Part shown: positions 23,708-32,488 of the stretch, one piece after another | How positions within the stretch are numbered: position 1 is the stretch's first letter | Layout: the number at the start of each line of letters is the position of its first letter | Origin: Ruminococcus sp. | GTDB lineage: Bacteria; Bacillota_A; Clostridia; Oscillospirales; Ruminococcaceae | Reading direction: 5' to 3' | DNA length: 64,000 nt | NCBI RefSeq assembly: GCF_016283395.1 | Contig: NZ_JAEEMU010000036.1 | Span: 124,001-188,000, forward strand | Notes under the pieces: generated by a model | Told to the model about the DNA's origin: nothing | Database searches by the model: none | Seen by the model: only the letters and a program-made list of their open reading frames with translations | Made by a program: the position numbers and the translations under genes

Positions 23708-26629
23708 ATGAAAAAGAAAAACGTTCTTGCAGGCATATTATCTGCCTGCATTGTCGGCTCGGCATCAGTCCTGACTCTCACAGGCTCAGCTGCCGACAAG
23801 GTGTACGGCGATGCCAACTTAGACGGCTCGGTTGATATGTCTGACTGCGTTCTTATAATGCAGTCTCTGGCTAACCCCTCAAAGTTCGGCACTACAGGTA
23901 CAGATGAAAAGCACCTTACCCTTGATGGTGCAGACCTTGGCGACGTTGCGGACCGCGGCAACGGTATCACCGCAAATGACGCCCTCTCTATCCAGCGTTA
24001 CCTTCTCGGCACTATAAAGAGCCTGCCCGAGAGCTTCGCAGAAGGAGGCAATGGCGACAGTTCCTCAAATGACGAGGCAAGCACCAAGATCCACCTCAAG
24101 GATAATGCTATCACTGTTGAAGGACAGTACGCTGTAGCAGACGGCTCGAAGGTAACTATCTCTCATTCGGGAAGCTATACTATCGACGGAACTCTCTCTG
24201 ACGGTCAGATCTATGTTGAAGTTCCTGATACTAAGGCTGATAAGGATACGGTCAAGCTCATATTCAGCGGAGTCAATATCACAGGCAAGAACGCTCCTGC
24301 CGTATACATAAAGAATGCGGACAAGACCTCTATCACGATCGCTGACGGCACCGAGAATACTCTCTCTGACGGTACTGCTGCATATACGGGCGATAATGAG
24401 AAATCCGCAGTTCTCGAAGCTAAGGACGATCTTACAATAAAGGGCGGAGACAAGGGCACAGGAACACTTACCATAACCGCTAACATTCAGCCTGCTATCG
24501 AATGTAACAACGATATAAAGTTCACAGGCGGTATCACAAACATTGATACTCTCAACGAAACAGAGCCAAACGATGCGGTAAAGGGCAAGTCCTCAGTTAC
24601 AGTCAAGGGCGGCAAGCTTTATATCGACTCCAAGGGCGACGGTATCAAATCAACAAAGGGAAATGTTGATCTTGCAGGCGGCGAGGTTGTAATCAAGTGC
24701 GGAAGCGACGCTGTACAGGCTGAGACAGCTATCAACATCAGCGGCGGTGATATTTCTGCCTTCGGTGATAAGGGACTTACAAGTGCAGGCACTATCAGCA
24801 TCACAGGCGGCGAGCTTCTTGCAACAGCTACAGACTGCCAGTGCGAGAACCTCACGTCAACAGAGCAGAATACTCTTATGTTCGACTTTGTCAAGGAGTG
24901 GTCAAAGAACAATCCTGTTACTATAACAGATTCCTCCAATAAGGAGCTCTTTGACAGGAATACGGGCAAGAAGTTCAGATATGCAATAGTTTCATCATCA
25001 AAGATCGGCAGTGACGAGTATAAGCTCTTCACAGGCGGAATAAAGATGAAGCACAGCACAGGCAGCACCTTCAAGGCAGGCAAGCCTGCTTCATACAAGG
25101 AAGTAAATAACGATATGGAGAACGAGGAGCAGCTCTACAGCGAGCTCTTCAGCCAGAAAAAGATACACAAGATCGACGTCAAAATGGACGAAGCAAAGTG
25201 GGAAGAGCTTCTCAAAAACGCAAGCAAGGAGGAGTGGAACCCCTGTGACGTTATTATCGACGGCGAGGAATACAAGAATGTTGGTATCAGAACAAAGGGC
25301 AACAGCTCGCTTATGATGGCTCAGAACGGCAAATACAGCTTCCGTATCAAGATGGACAAGTACGATAAGGAGACAAACTACCACGGTCTGACCGAGCTTT
25401 GCATGAACAATATGCTCATGGACGCTTCCTGCCTCAGAGATATAATCTGTTACAATGCAATGTATGAGATAGGCGGTGTTGCTCCTCATGCTGCACATAC
25501 AGATATGTACCTCAACGGTGAGCTTTACAGCTTCTATCTGCTGGCTGAGCAGCCCGGTACTACAGTTGCAGAGCGTTATGCTGTAGATGATGATTCTGTA
25601 CTCTACAAGGCTACAGAAAGAGCAGGCAACGGCGGCGGCTGGGGCTTCGGCGGCGACAGCTACTGCTCATTCACAGAGAATATGACTCCTGACAGATTTG
25701 ACGTTAAATTCGGACAGGACGATGAGTACAAGCACATCGTTGATATACAGAAAGCCATCAACAAGCTCACTCCTACCGACTACAAGTTCATTGAAGATGT
25801 TATCGACGTACCGAGCTTCCTCAAGGGCTTTGCAGTAAACTCTATCTTCTGCAACTACGACAGCTATAACGGCTCTCTTGCACATAACTACTATCTTATG
25901 TACTCAGGCGGAAAGGCATATTTCGTAGGCTGGGACTACAACCTCTGCCTCGGCAACTTCACAGGCGGCGCAAGCTCAGTAACATCTGATATCACAACAA
26001 GTCTTTATCAGTCAACTGTTGAAGACCGTCCGCTGGCAAAGCTTCTTCAGGTACCCGAATACTATGATATGTATGTGGACATAGTAAACGAAATTTTGGA
26101 TTACTACAGCGATCCAGAGTCATATGTTGCTGATTATGCAAAGAAGATACGCTCACACGTAGAGGCTGATCCCCGTGCGTCATTTACACTTGATGAGTTT
26201 GATGTCAACACCTCAAAGAGTGCCGAGGGTCTCCAGTACAGCGAAGAAGATACAGGCATGGGCTGGGGCAACTGGAACGGCAACGGCGAAGGCGGCGGCT
26301 GGCAGGGCTTCGGCGGCGGTGATGCCAACGGAGGAAACGGCGGCTGGCAGGGCTTCGGCGGCGGTGACGCTAACGGAGAAAACGGCGGCTGGCAAGGCTT
26401 TGGCGGCGATGCTAACGGAGGAAACGGCGGTTGGCCAGGCTTCGGCGATGCAAGCTTCGACTGGGCTAACGTAGATTGGAGCAACATGGACTGGGGCGAC
26501 ATGGACTTCGGTGATATGGACTGGGGCAACATGGACTTCGGCGGCGGAATGTTCGGCGGCGGTCAGACCTCAGTTGTTGACTTCCTTATCAAGAGATTTG
26601 AGATAATACGCGAAGCACTCAAAAAATGA
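23708..26629 (+). CDS. Secreted dockerin - beta-helix binding - CotH protein with Gly/Trp-rich tail
   Basis: 973 residues; start at ATG 23708 because AGGAGG (23693-23698) directly abuts the earlier ATG at 23699. After the signal peptide comes an N-terminal dockerin (DANLDGSVDMSDCVLIMQ, ITANDALSIQRYLL), an unusual position. Residues about 130-400 are a repetitive beta-helix resembling the Cthe_2159 carbohydrate-binding family (VKLIFSGVNITG, LTIKGGDKGTGTLTI, GGDISAFGDKGLTS). Residues about 470-850 are a CotH domain (GIRTKGNSS, LCMNNMLMDAS, YLLAEQPG, FVGWDYNLCLG). The tail contains repeats around GGWQGFGGGDANG and WSNMDWGDMDFGD before a short charged helix. Probable role: cellulosome-attached cell-surface or substrate interaction; phosphotransfer is possible but untested. 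Confidence 0.88.
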   Translation: MKKKNVLAGILSACIVGSASVLTLTGSAADKVYGDANLDGSVDMSDCVLIMQSLANPSKFGTTGTDEKHLTLDGADLGDVADRGNGITANDALSIQRYLLGTIKSLPESFAEGGNGDSSSNDEASTKIHLKDNAITVEGQYAVADGSKVTISHSGSYTIDGTLSDGQIYVEVPDTKADKDTVKLIFSGVNITGKNAPAVYIKNADKTSITIADGTENTLSDGTAAYTGDNEKSAVLEAKDDLTIKGGDKGTGTLTITANIQPAIECNNDIKFTGGITNIDTLNETEPNDAVKGKSSVTVKGGKLYIDSKGDGIKSTKGNVDLAGGEVVIKCGSDAVQAETAINISGGDISAFGDKGLTSAGTISITGGELLATATDCQCENLTSTEQNTLMFDFVKEWSKNNPVTITDSSNKELFDRNTGKKFRYAIVSSSKIGSDEYKLFTGGIKMKHSTGSTFKAGKPASYKEVNNDMENEEQLYSELFSQKKIHKIDVKMDEAKWEELLKNASKEEWNPCDVIIDGEEYKNVGIRTKGNSSLMMAQNGKYSFRIKMDKYDKETNYHGLTELCMNNMLMDASCLRDIICYNAMYEIGGVAPHAAHTDMYLNGELYSFYLLAEQPGTTVAERYAVDDDSVLYKATERAGNGGGWGFGGDSYCSFTENMTPDRFDVKFGQDDEYKHIVDIQKAINKLTPTDYKFIEDVIDVPSFLKGFAVNSIFCNYDSYNGSLAHNYYLMYSGGKAYFVGWDYNLCLGNFTGGASSVTSDITTSLYQSTVEDRPLAKLLQVPEYYDMYVDIVNEILDYYSDPESYVADYAKKIRSHVEADPRASFTLDEFDVNTSKSAEGLQYSEEDTGMGWGNWNGNGEGGGWQGFGGGDANGGNGGWQGFGGGDANGENGGWQGFGGDANGGNGGWPGFGDASFDWANVDWSNMDWGDMDFGDMDWGNMDFGGGMFGGGQTSVVDFLIKRFEIIREALKK
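26263..26565 (+). repeat. In-gene Gly/Trp-rich repeats in the CotH protein tail
   Basis: Tandem units of about 16 codons around GGWQGFGGGDANG (three to four copies), then shorter units around WANVDW, WSNMDW, WGDMDF and WGNMDF. Copy number could vary between strains by slippage because the units are nearly identical at DNA level. Confidence 0.8.
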
Positions 26630-26670
26630 TCGGCATATTGCTGTAAAGCGATAATACCGAAAAAAGTATA

Positions 26671-26717
26671 AAAAGACGGCTAATGAAGGCTTTAAAGCTT
26701 ACATTAGCCGTTTTTTG
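26671..26717. terminator. Bidirectional terminator between CotH and GH9 genes
   Basis: ACGGCTAATG (26676-26685) pairs with CATTAGCCGT (26702-26711), flanked by AAAAAG and TTTTTT. It serves the two convergent genes. Confidence 0.88.
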
Positions 26718-26725
26718 AATATAAA

Positions 26726-29700
26726 TCAGTCTATACTAAGTCCAAGTAATAATTTCTGTATGTTCAGCGCATCACCAACAGTCAGACCGTCACCGTTCAT
26801 ATCGCCGTTTATTTCGCCCTGCTTTGTAAGATGATTTTCAGCTGTGCCGTTTATTCCGTATTTATTCGGATTTGCAAGAGCCTGCATAATGAGAACTGCA
26901 TCGCTCATATCGACCTGACCATCACAGTTGGCATCAAACTTAACGATCATTGGGATAGGCGTGTCAACTGTTACGACAGAAGTTGTGGATACAGTTGTTG
27001 TGGTAGTTGTCGTTGTGGTAGTGACAGTGCTTGTATTCGTAGTAGTTGTGGTAGTTGTTTCCTCGGGAGCTTTTCCTAAAATATCCTCAAAGAAAGACAG
27101 ATTCCAAACCAAGCCTGCCTGCCAGTCAAGAGCAGGACTGTTTACCGACCATGCCTCAATGGAATCGGCATAGCATTTCTGCGGAGATGTCTTTTGGGGA
27201 TTAAGACCGAGAGCGTGTACATACATATCAGGCACCCATGTATAAGGTCCGCCTGCCATTATTCCGTCAGGAGCTTTGGGGAAGTTCTTGTCGATCTCAT
27301 ATCCCCAGTATTCGTCCACAGGATTTTGAGTATAATATGAACCGCTTCCTGTAACATATGATATACCAAGACCGTTTCTTCCGAAAATATAATCCAAAGC
27401 CTGCAAAGCTCCGTTCAGGTACTTTTTGTCGGCTGTTGCATCGTAAGCATAAGCCATTATCAGAGCATTATTTGTAATTGTACTGTTAGAGCCAAGACCG
27501 TAGCCATATGAATCAGACGGATGGACTAATGGATCATACCAATGCATCTTCTCATACGGAACACCCATGCCATTGGTTTTCGTATCGCTTTCAAGATCAA
27601 GATATTTATTTGCAGTAGTTGTAAGGTTTTTCTTTATTGTTTCCTTGTCAGCATCTGTTGTCTTATCGCTGAGATAAAGAGACAGGGTTCCGCAGCCAAT
27701 CTTATTGTTTCGGTCAAATGAAGAGAATACTCCGTAGGATTCGAGCATAGGAAGATAAGTCGGGAAACCAAAAGCATAACACTGCATAGCATCATTTGTA
27801 ATTTCCTTGCTCTTGAACTCCTTCAGATAATCATAGTATGTTTCGTCACCTGTAGTTGCAAACAGCTCACAGGCTGCCCAGTAAGCATCATCTTCAACAT
27901 CGGAATTATATGAATCAGTATCATGATATGAAGAAAACGGAACAAAATGAACATCTGTCTCCCATGCAGAGTCACTAAATATACCTTCTTTGTATTCAAA
28001 ATCAGCTTTATATTTTATGACAGCTTCCCATGATCTCTTTGCATGGTCAAGACATTCCTGTGCAAAGTCATCATCAATGCCATTCCACAGACGGGCTGCC
28101 TGTGCTGCGCAGGCTATCATATTGAATGTAGCACTGTATGTAGGCGGACAGATTAGACGCGGCGACATTTTTTCGCCGATGTAATCAAGGGGAGCATACG
28201 GTACAGGCTCACTCCAGAGGTTCCTTACCCTGTCGTAAACAAAATCCTCATATTCTTCGCCCCATATGCTGTCCTTTTCAGAGTCAACTATCATTCTGAA
28301 CATGAATTCAAGTTCATATCTGGCCTCGTCAAGAATATCAGGAGTATCAGTACAGTTTACAGTTCCGTTTGATATACTGTATTCGCTTGGAATAGTCATA
28401 GTCTTGCCGTCAGCCCATTTGCCGTCGGTCCCGTTTTTCTTTGACCTTTCGTACATATTCTGGAGAAGCCATACAGCATTACCGCCGCTTGAAATACTCT
28501 TGCAATGGTTTTCGGGATCGTACCAACCGCCCGAAACGTCCAGAGAGACTTTTTTATTTATATCAATATCAAAATCACGACCAAAATATTCATCATACCA
28601 TATCGGCTGAACATAGGCTAAGTCAGTGTTTATAAAATCTTTATGGGCGATCTTATTTTTGTCACCAGATGTCACATACTTCGCTTCAACATCAGAACCC
28701 GAGCGTTTCTGATAGTAATAATTAAGCGCGTTTCTGAGTACGTTTTTATAGATATCATCACCTATGCTGAACTCATGACTGATGTGTTTATTGCCGTCCT
28801 TTTCATCGTCCATAACTATGGTATATACACCGGGAGTATCGAACTTCGAGAAATCAACTATATGGCAGTATTCTCCTGCCATCTCATCATATCCTGCTGG
28901 CTCGCTCTTGCCTGTATATACAGTATTTCCGTCCTTGTCGACCAGCTTGAAATCAACAGCTTCTTTATCCTTTTCGGTAACATATGTAGCTTTTTTATCA
29001 GCTGTTGTGTAATATCCGAGCTGATTAAGGCGTACATCGTTTTTGGGTATAGTTAAGCCCAAATTACTGTCTCCTGTCCAGCCGCAGGTAGCAGAAATGG
29101 GATCTTCATCACAGGTAAGGCATTCGATAGACATATCATCGAACCATATTTCATCACCAGCCTTAGCATTACCCTGATACTTAGTACCTTTTGCATACTG
29201 AAATGTCCACTGACATCCTTCAATATCTTCGGTAGGTTTGAATATTCCCTCAATGGTCTGCCATTCGGTTGTGAGTTCCAACGCCTTTGCCGGCCACCGA
29301 CCATCCATATGAGGTCCCATATGCATATCCGATGATTGACCGTCAAGCACGAAGTATTCTTCAAGGTCGTTTAAAGTACCGATGAACGAGCAAAGCTCCA
29401 TTTTATCTCTTTTGCTTTTGACTTTAAAGCTGACTTTGTACTCATGACCTTTTTTGAAATTGAGACCTCTGTGTCTGAACTGAAGATCCCACTTTTCATG
29501 TTCTGAACCTTCGGGGACACGGATCTGGATATGGAACGTCCCGTCCTCGATATTAAAGGCTTGCTTTGCGGGATTTGATGAACAGATGTGCCATGGAAGC
29601 GACTTGTTTTCAAACGAAGTTTCTCCAAGTACCTGCACCGCCGAAGCAGACATGGGAGCAATATAAGCAGATGTTGATGCTGCTAACATTGCCAGTGACA

Positions 29701-29737
29701 AGATGCCCGAGATAAATTTTTGTGTTTTATTATGCAT
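26726..29737 (-). CDS. GH9-fold protein with CBM4-like and Ig modules plus dockerin; catalytic residues replaced
   Basis: 1003 residues from ATG 29737 (GGGAGG upstream). Order: signal peptide, CBM4/9-like module (about 35-205), N-terminal Ig domain (about 230-330; VRLNQLGYY), GH9 barrel (about 335-870), Thr-rich linker, dockerin (DANCDGQVDMSDAVLIMQ). GH9 signatures are recognisable but altered: GGWYDAGDH reads GGWYDPENH, losing the second Asp (base); NPHHR reads NPVDEY; and the acid signature NExA reads NSPA in YADSIEAWSVNSPALDW, replacing the Glu by Ser. It is therefore probably not a normal endoglucanase; it may bind polysaccharide or have another activity. It lies convergent to the CotH gene and downstream of the GH11-like gene on the same strand. 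Confidence 0.87.
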   Translation of the reverse strand: MHNKTQKFISGILSLAMLAASTSAYIAPMSASAVQVLGETSFENKSLPWHICSSNPAKQAFNIEDGTFHIQIRVPEGSEHEKWDLQFRHRGLNFKKGHEYKVSFKVKSKRDKMELCSFIGTLNDLEEYFVLDGQSSDMHMGPHMDGRWPAKALELTTEWQTIEGIFKPTEDIEGCQWTFQYAKGTKYQGNAKAGDEIWFDDMSIECLTCDEDPISATCGWTGDSNLGLTIPKNDVRLNQLGYYTTADKKATYVTEKDKEAVDFKLVDKDGNTVYTGKSEPAGYDEMAGEYCHIVDFSKFDTPGVYTIVMDDEKDGNKHISHEFSIGDDIYKNVLRNALNYYYQKRSGSDVEAKYVTSGDKNKIAHKDFINTDLAYVQPIWYDEYFGRDFDIDINKKVSLDVSGGWYDPENHCKSISSGGNAVWLLQNMYERSKKNGTDGKWADGKTMTIPSEYSISNGTVNCTDTPDILDEARYELEFMFRMIVDSEKDSIWGEEYEDFVYDRVRNLWSEPVPYAPLDYIGEKMSPRLICPPTYSATFNMIACAAQAARLWNGIDDDFAQECLDHAKRSWEAVIKYKADFEYKEGIFSDSAWETDVHFVPFSSYHDTDSYNSDVEDDAYWAACELFATTGDETYYDYLKEFKSKEITNDAMQCYAFGFPTYLPMLESYGVFSSFDRNNKIGCGTLSLYLSDKTTDADKETIKKNLTTTANKYLDLESDTKTNGMGVPYEKMHWYDPLVHPSDSYGYGLGSNSTITNNALIMAYAYDATADKKYLNGALQALDYIFGRNGLGISYVTGSGSYYTQNPVDEYWGYEIDKNFPKAPDGIMAGGPYTWVPDMYVHALGLNPQKTSPQKCYADSIEAWSVNSPALDWQAGLVWNLSFFEDILGKAPEETTTTTTTNTSTVTTTTTTTTTTVSTTSVVTVDTPIPMIVKFDANCDGQVDMSDAVLIMQALANPNKYGINGTAENHLTKQGEINGDMNGDGLTVGDALNIQKLLLGLSID

Positions 29738-29837
29738 TTTAAACCCTCCCTTATAAATATGCATTGTATAACTATTATATATGTTTATGAAAAAATAGTC
29801 AAGTTTTTGTAAAAATCGGTATATGAAAATTTTGCAA

Positions 29838-29890
29838 TGCAGCCATTAGCTGTTAGCCGTAAGCTATTAGCCGAAGAAGTTCGCATACAT
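29838..29890. repeat. Partial copy of the palindromic heptamer repeat
   Basis: AGCCATT-AGCTGTT-AGCCGTA-AGCTATT-AGCCGAA followed by a stretch like the core of the backbone repeats (GAAGTTCGC). It is a half copy without the second arm, inside the recombinase element, which implies the repeat family and the element have shared a host. Confidence 0.65.
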
Positions 29891-29912
29891 TTTTTAAATA
29901 GATATGCAGCGG

Positions 29913-29950
29913 CAAAAGAAAACGCTCGCGAATACGCGAGCGTTATTTTT
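29913..29950 (-). terminator. Terminator of the GH11-like gene
   Basis: AACGCTCGCG (29921-29930) pairs with CGCGAGCGTT (29935-29944) around a 4 nt loop. Read on the minus strand it ends in TTTTCTTTT. T-rich flanks on both sides make it usable in both directions. Confidence 0.85.
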
Positions 29951-32114
29951 ATTCTGTTTTGGTCTTGTCAAAGAATGATAATTCCTCGATATCAATATGT
30001 CCCGATGTATTGTCAGCACTTAATTCAAATTTTATTTCGCTTGGTTTGGCATTTTCCATACCATAATACTTCAGTATCTCTGAAAAGTCAATTTCTCTTT
30101 CAAAGCTGCATGGTACGCCGCATTCAATGATATTTTCTGTGGGATAGAGCCAGTACACAGGTTCAAATATGTCATTTCCCTCAGTTTCCTTATCAACGTA
30201 ATACTCTGTTCCGCCAATAGTCACGCGCTCCATATCGTCAGCTCCCGATAACCACCTGAGCCTATCTTTTTCATCTGCACCGTCTACAACAAACACATTG
30301 AAAGTTTTGCCGTCTTTTATGAATCCTGCAGTCAGTGTAACAGTAATATCATGGTAACTGCTGTCGTTTTTAAATACCTGATCATCAGTTACTGCTTTTC
30401 CCGAATATTTTACGCTCAGCTCGTCATAGCCGTGAAGCACCCTTGAAGATGATGCCTCATAATTTCTGACATTTTCCCATTCTGCCATAAATGTACCGTT
30501 TTCACGGAGAGCCGTTTTTACAGATTTGGAATTGCCTCCGTAAGCACTTACTATATGAGTTGTACCGTTAACTTCTTTATTAAAACTTCCAAGGTATAAT
30601 TCCGTACCGATCTCAGGTTCGGGGATAGACTTTGCCTGACCGAGAACGAAACGTGTAAGAAGTACCAGATCACTTATATTGAGCTTGCAGTCTCCGTTGA
30701 CATCGTGAACAGCGTCAATGGAAAAATCACTTGCATCAATGAGTTCTTTTCTCAATGCGATAATATCGAACATATCAACTGAATTATCATGGTTGATATC
30801 TCCGCGTACACGATCATCTGATGGATTTATCATCTCATTATATTTATCCGCTTCGCAGATATAGAGATTATCTGCGTAGAAATCCACAGCTTCGTTAGCT
30901 GTTACGGTGAGATAGGCTTTTGTGAAGCAATCAGCGGATACTGAAAAATGGAACGGCTCTACAGATACCCAGCGTCCTGCGGGAACGGTCCTGCTGTATT
31001 TGTCAGCGAAAAAAATGCCTCTGGTATTGTTCTCGAACATGACCTCAAAATCAAAGGTTACAGCCTTGTCCGAATTCTGGAACAGCTTTATTCCACTTAC
31101 AAGATCACTGCTTCTGAAGTCATACGGATCTATCTCGTACATAAATGTACGTTTGTTATCGCCCTCAGCTGATATGAGCACTGAACGCTCGCCGCTGACA
31201 GAACGTTCATCACTGTATGAAGCCTGACATTCTTCGCTGAGTGTACCGAACTTGTCATTATCGGTTTCAAAGTCGGTATATACTGTTCTTCCTTCTTCGT
31301 CAGGTTCACCAGGTTCATGCTTTTTATATGCAAAAACAGGTCCGTAATTCAACTCAGGAGTGATCTCCTTTGTGATGTCGAGCGAGTTCAGTTTGACGCT
31401 GCCGCTGCTTCGGTAGCCTTCGGAGTCGAATCCAATATTATATATATATCCAAGCTCAAAGCCTGCTTCGGACCATGCTTTAAAATGGTCAGCAACATTG
31501 ACAGTATTTTTGATATTGCAGGTACCGTCTATCTTTTCGGCTTGATTTTCCCTTGCAACGCTATAGTAAATATACTTAGGCGAGTTATTATCGCTAAAGC
31601 AGGCTATCTGAGCTATGACGCTCCTGTAAATGTCATATGTAATGCCATTTGATTCAAATGAGCCATAATCTTTGTCATCATTTCCCCGGGGACGCCAGCT
31701 TCCCCAGCTGTCTATGATATAGAAATATTTATCAGGCTCATCCATACAGCCATAAATGCCGCAGTAATTGTTCTGCCCCATATAGTCGATATCTGCATCA
31801 TATGTCACATTGTATTCCTTAAGCTGGGATGCAAATATCTCTTTTCTTTCAAAGGCTTCACCTTTCATTACAAAAGAGTTCTCGATATTGCTCCAGCTGA
31901 CAGAATAGCCGTTATTTTCAGTGTTTTCGTAATTGAGTTCTCCGGTGCCGTTCTGCCGCCATACCTCATAATGATAGCCGTCTATATCTCCGTCCTCGAA
32001 ATAATCAGCTGCGTATACATTTGATGAAGATATGACCGACGGCAGATTTACTGTACCCAACAGACAAAATCCAGCTGTCAGGACAGCCGCTGTTCTGGCA
32101 AACGATTTATGCAT
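29949..32114 (-). CDS. GH11-like / CBM-like / dockerin secreted protein lacking the GH11 nucleophile
   Basis: 721 residues with a signal peptide and GAGGAGG site. The first domain (about 40-250) aligns with GH11: DGYHYEVW, YSVSWSNIENSF, GIYGCMDEPDKYFYIID, SWGSWRP, SEGYRSSGS. The acid/base Glu is kept in SEGYRSSGS, but the nucleophile Glu of PLVEYYIVE is Tyr (PDKYFYIID), so xylanase activity is doubtful. A beta-sandwich (about 280-425) and a mid-protein dockerin (DINHDNSVDMFDIIALRKEL, DVNGDCKLNISDLVLLTRFV) follow. The C-terminal ~220 residues are another jelly-roll-like domain (NGTFMAEWENVRNY) of uncertain family, perhaps a second GH11/12-type fold. The domain order parallels the active GH11 protein at 13568 as far as the dockerin; both end in an extra domain. 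Confidence 0.82.
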   Translation of the reverse strand: MHKSFARTAAVLTAGFCLLGTVNLPSVISSSNVYAADYFEDGDIDGYHYEVWRQNGTGELNYENTENNGYSVSWSNIENSFVMKGEAFERKEIFASQLKEYNVTYDADIDYMGQNNYCGIYGCMDEPDKYFYIIDSWGSWRPRGNDDKDYGSFESNGITYDIYRSVIAQIACFSDNNSPKYIYYSVARENQAEKIDGTCNIKNTVNVADHFKAWSEAGFELGYIYNIGFDSEGYRSSGSVKLNSLDITKEITPELNYGPVFAYKKHEPGEPDEEGRTVYTDFETDNDKFGTLSEECQASYSDERSVSGERSVLISAEGDNKRTFMYEIDPYDFRSSDLVSGIKLFQNSDKAVTFDFEVMFENNTRGIFFADKYSRTVPAGRWVSVEPFHFSVSADCFTKAYLTVTANEAVDFYADNLYICEADKYNEMINPSDDRVRGDINHDNSVDMFDIIALRKELIDASDFSIDAVHDVNGDCKLNISDLVLLTRFVLGQAKSIPEPEIGTELYLGSFNKEVNGTTHIVSAYGGNSKSVKTALRENGTFMAEWENVRNYEASSSRVLHGYDELSVKYSGKAVTDDQVFKNDSSYHDITVTLTAGFIKDGKTFNVFVVDGADEKDRLRWLSGADDMERVTIGGTEYYVDKETEGNDIFEPVYWLYPTENIIECGVPCSFEREIDFSEILKYYGMENAKPSEIKFELSADNTSGHIDIEELSFFDKTKTE

Positions 32115-32352
32115 AATAATTCCTCCTCACTGAAAAACAAATCAAATTCAGAAATAACATATCCTCTTTTCATGCTATCATTTTTATTCTGAAATGTCAA
32201 ATCATTTTTTGCTAAAAAAGGCGGTACGTAGCCAACTGCTGTTCCATTGATATTAATTGTTCTGCAATTATGTTTACGATAAACGCAGACACAGATCAAG
32301 CGGTAATATAGCGTTGTCTGACCGCATATAATTCAAGGAAAGGGGGAGTACC

Positions 32353-32472
32353 ATGAAGGAGAGAATATATATTAAAAACAGCTATAAATCACCAAATGTT
32401 GAACACTTGCGGAAAGCTGTCACTGAAAAGATCGAAAAGCTTATAAATCGTCAGCTCAGTAAAGCTTGCTGA
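32353..32472 (+). CDS. 39-aa basic small protein upstream of the serine recombinase
   Basis: ATG 32353 follows GGGGGAG; the frame encodes 39 residues beginning MKERIYIKNSYKSP and rich in Lys/Arg and Leu (LRKAVTEKIEKLINR), predicted mainly helical. It ends 16 nt before the recombinase frame, so both probably share a transcript. Small basic proteins beside serine integrases are sometimes recombination directionality factors or regulators, but there is no recognisable family here and the role is open. A TATAAT at 32327-32332 may be its promoter. Confidence 0.6.
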   Translation: MKERIYIKNSYKSPNVEHLRKAVTEKIEKLINRQLSKAC

Positions 32473-32488
32473 TAATAAGTGCAGCACA

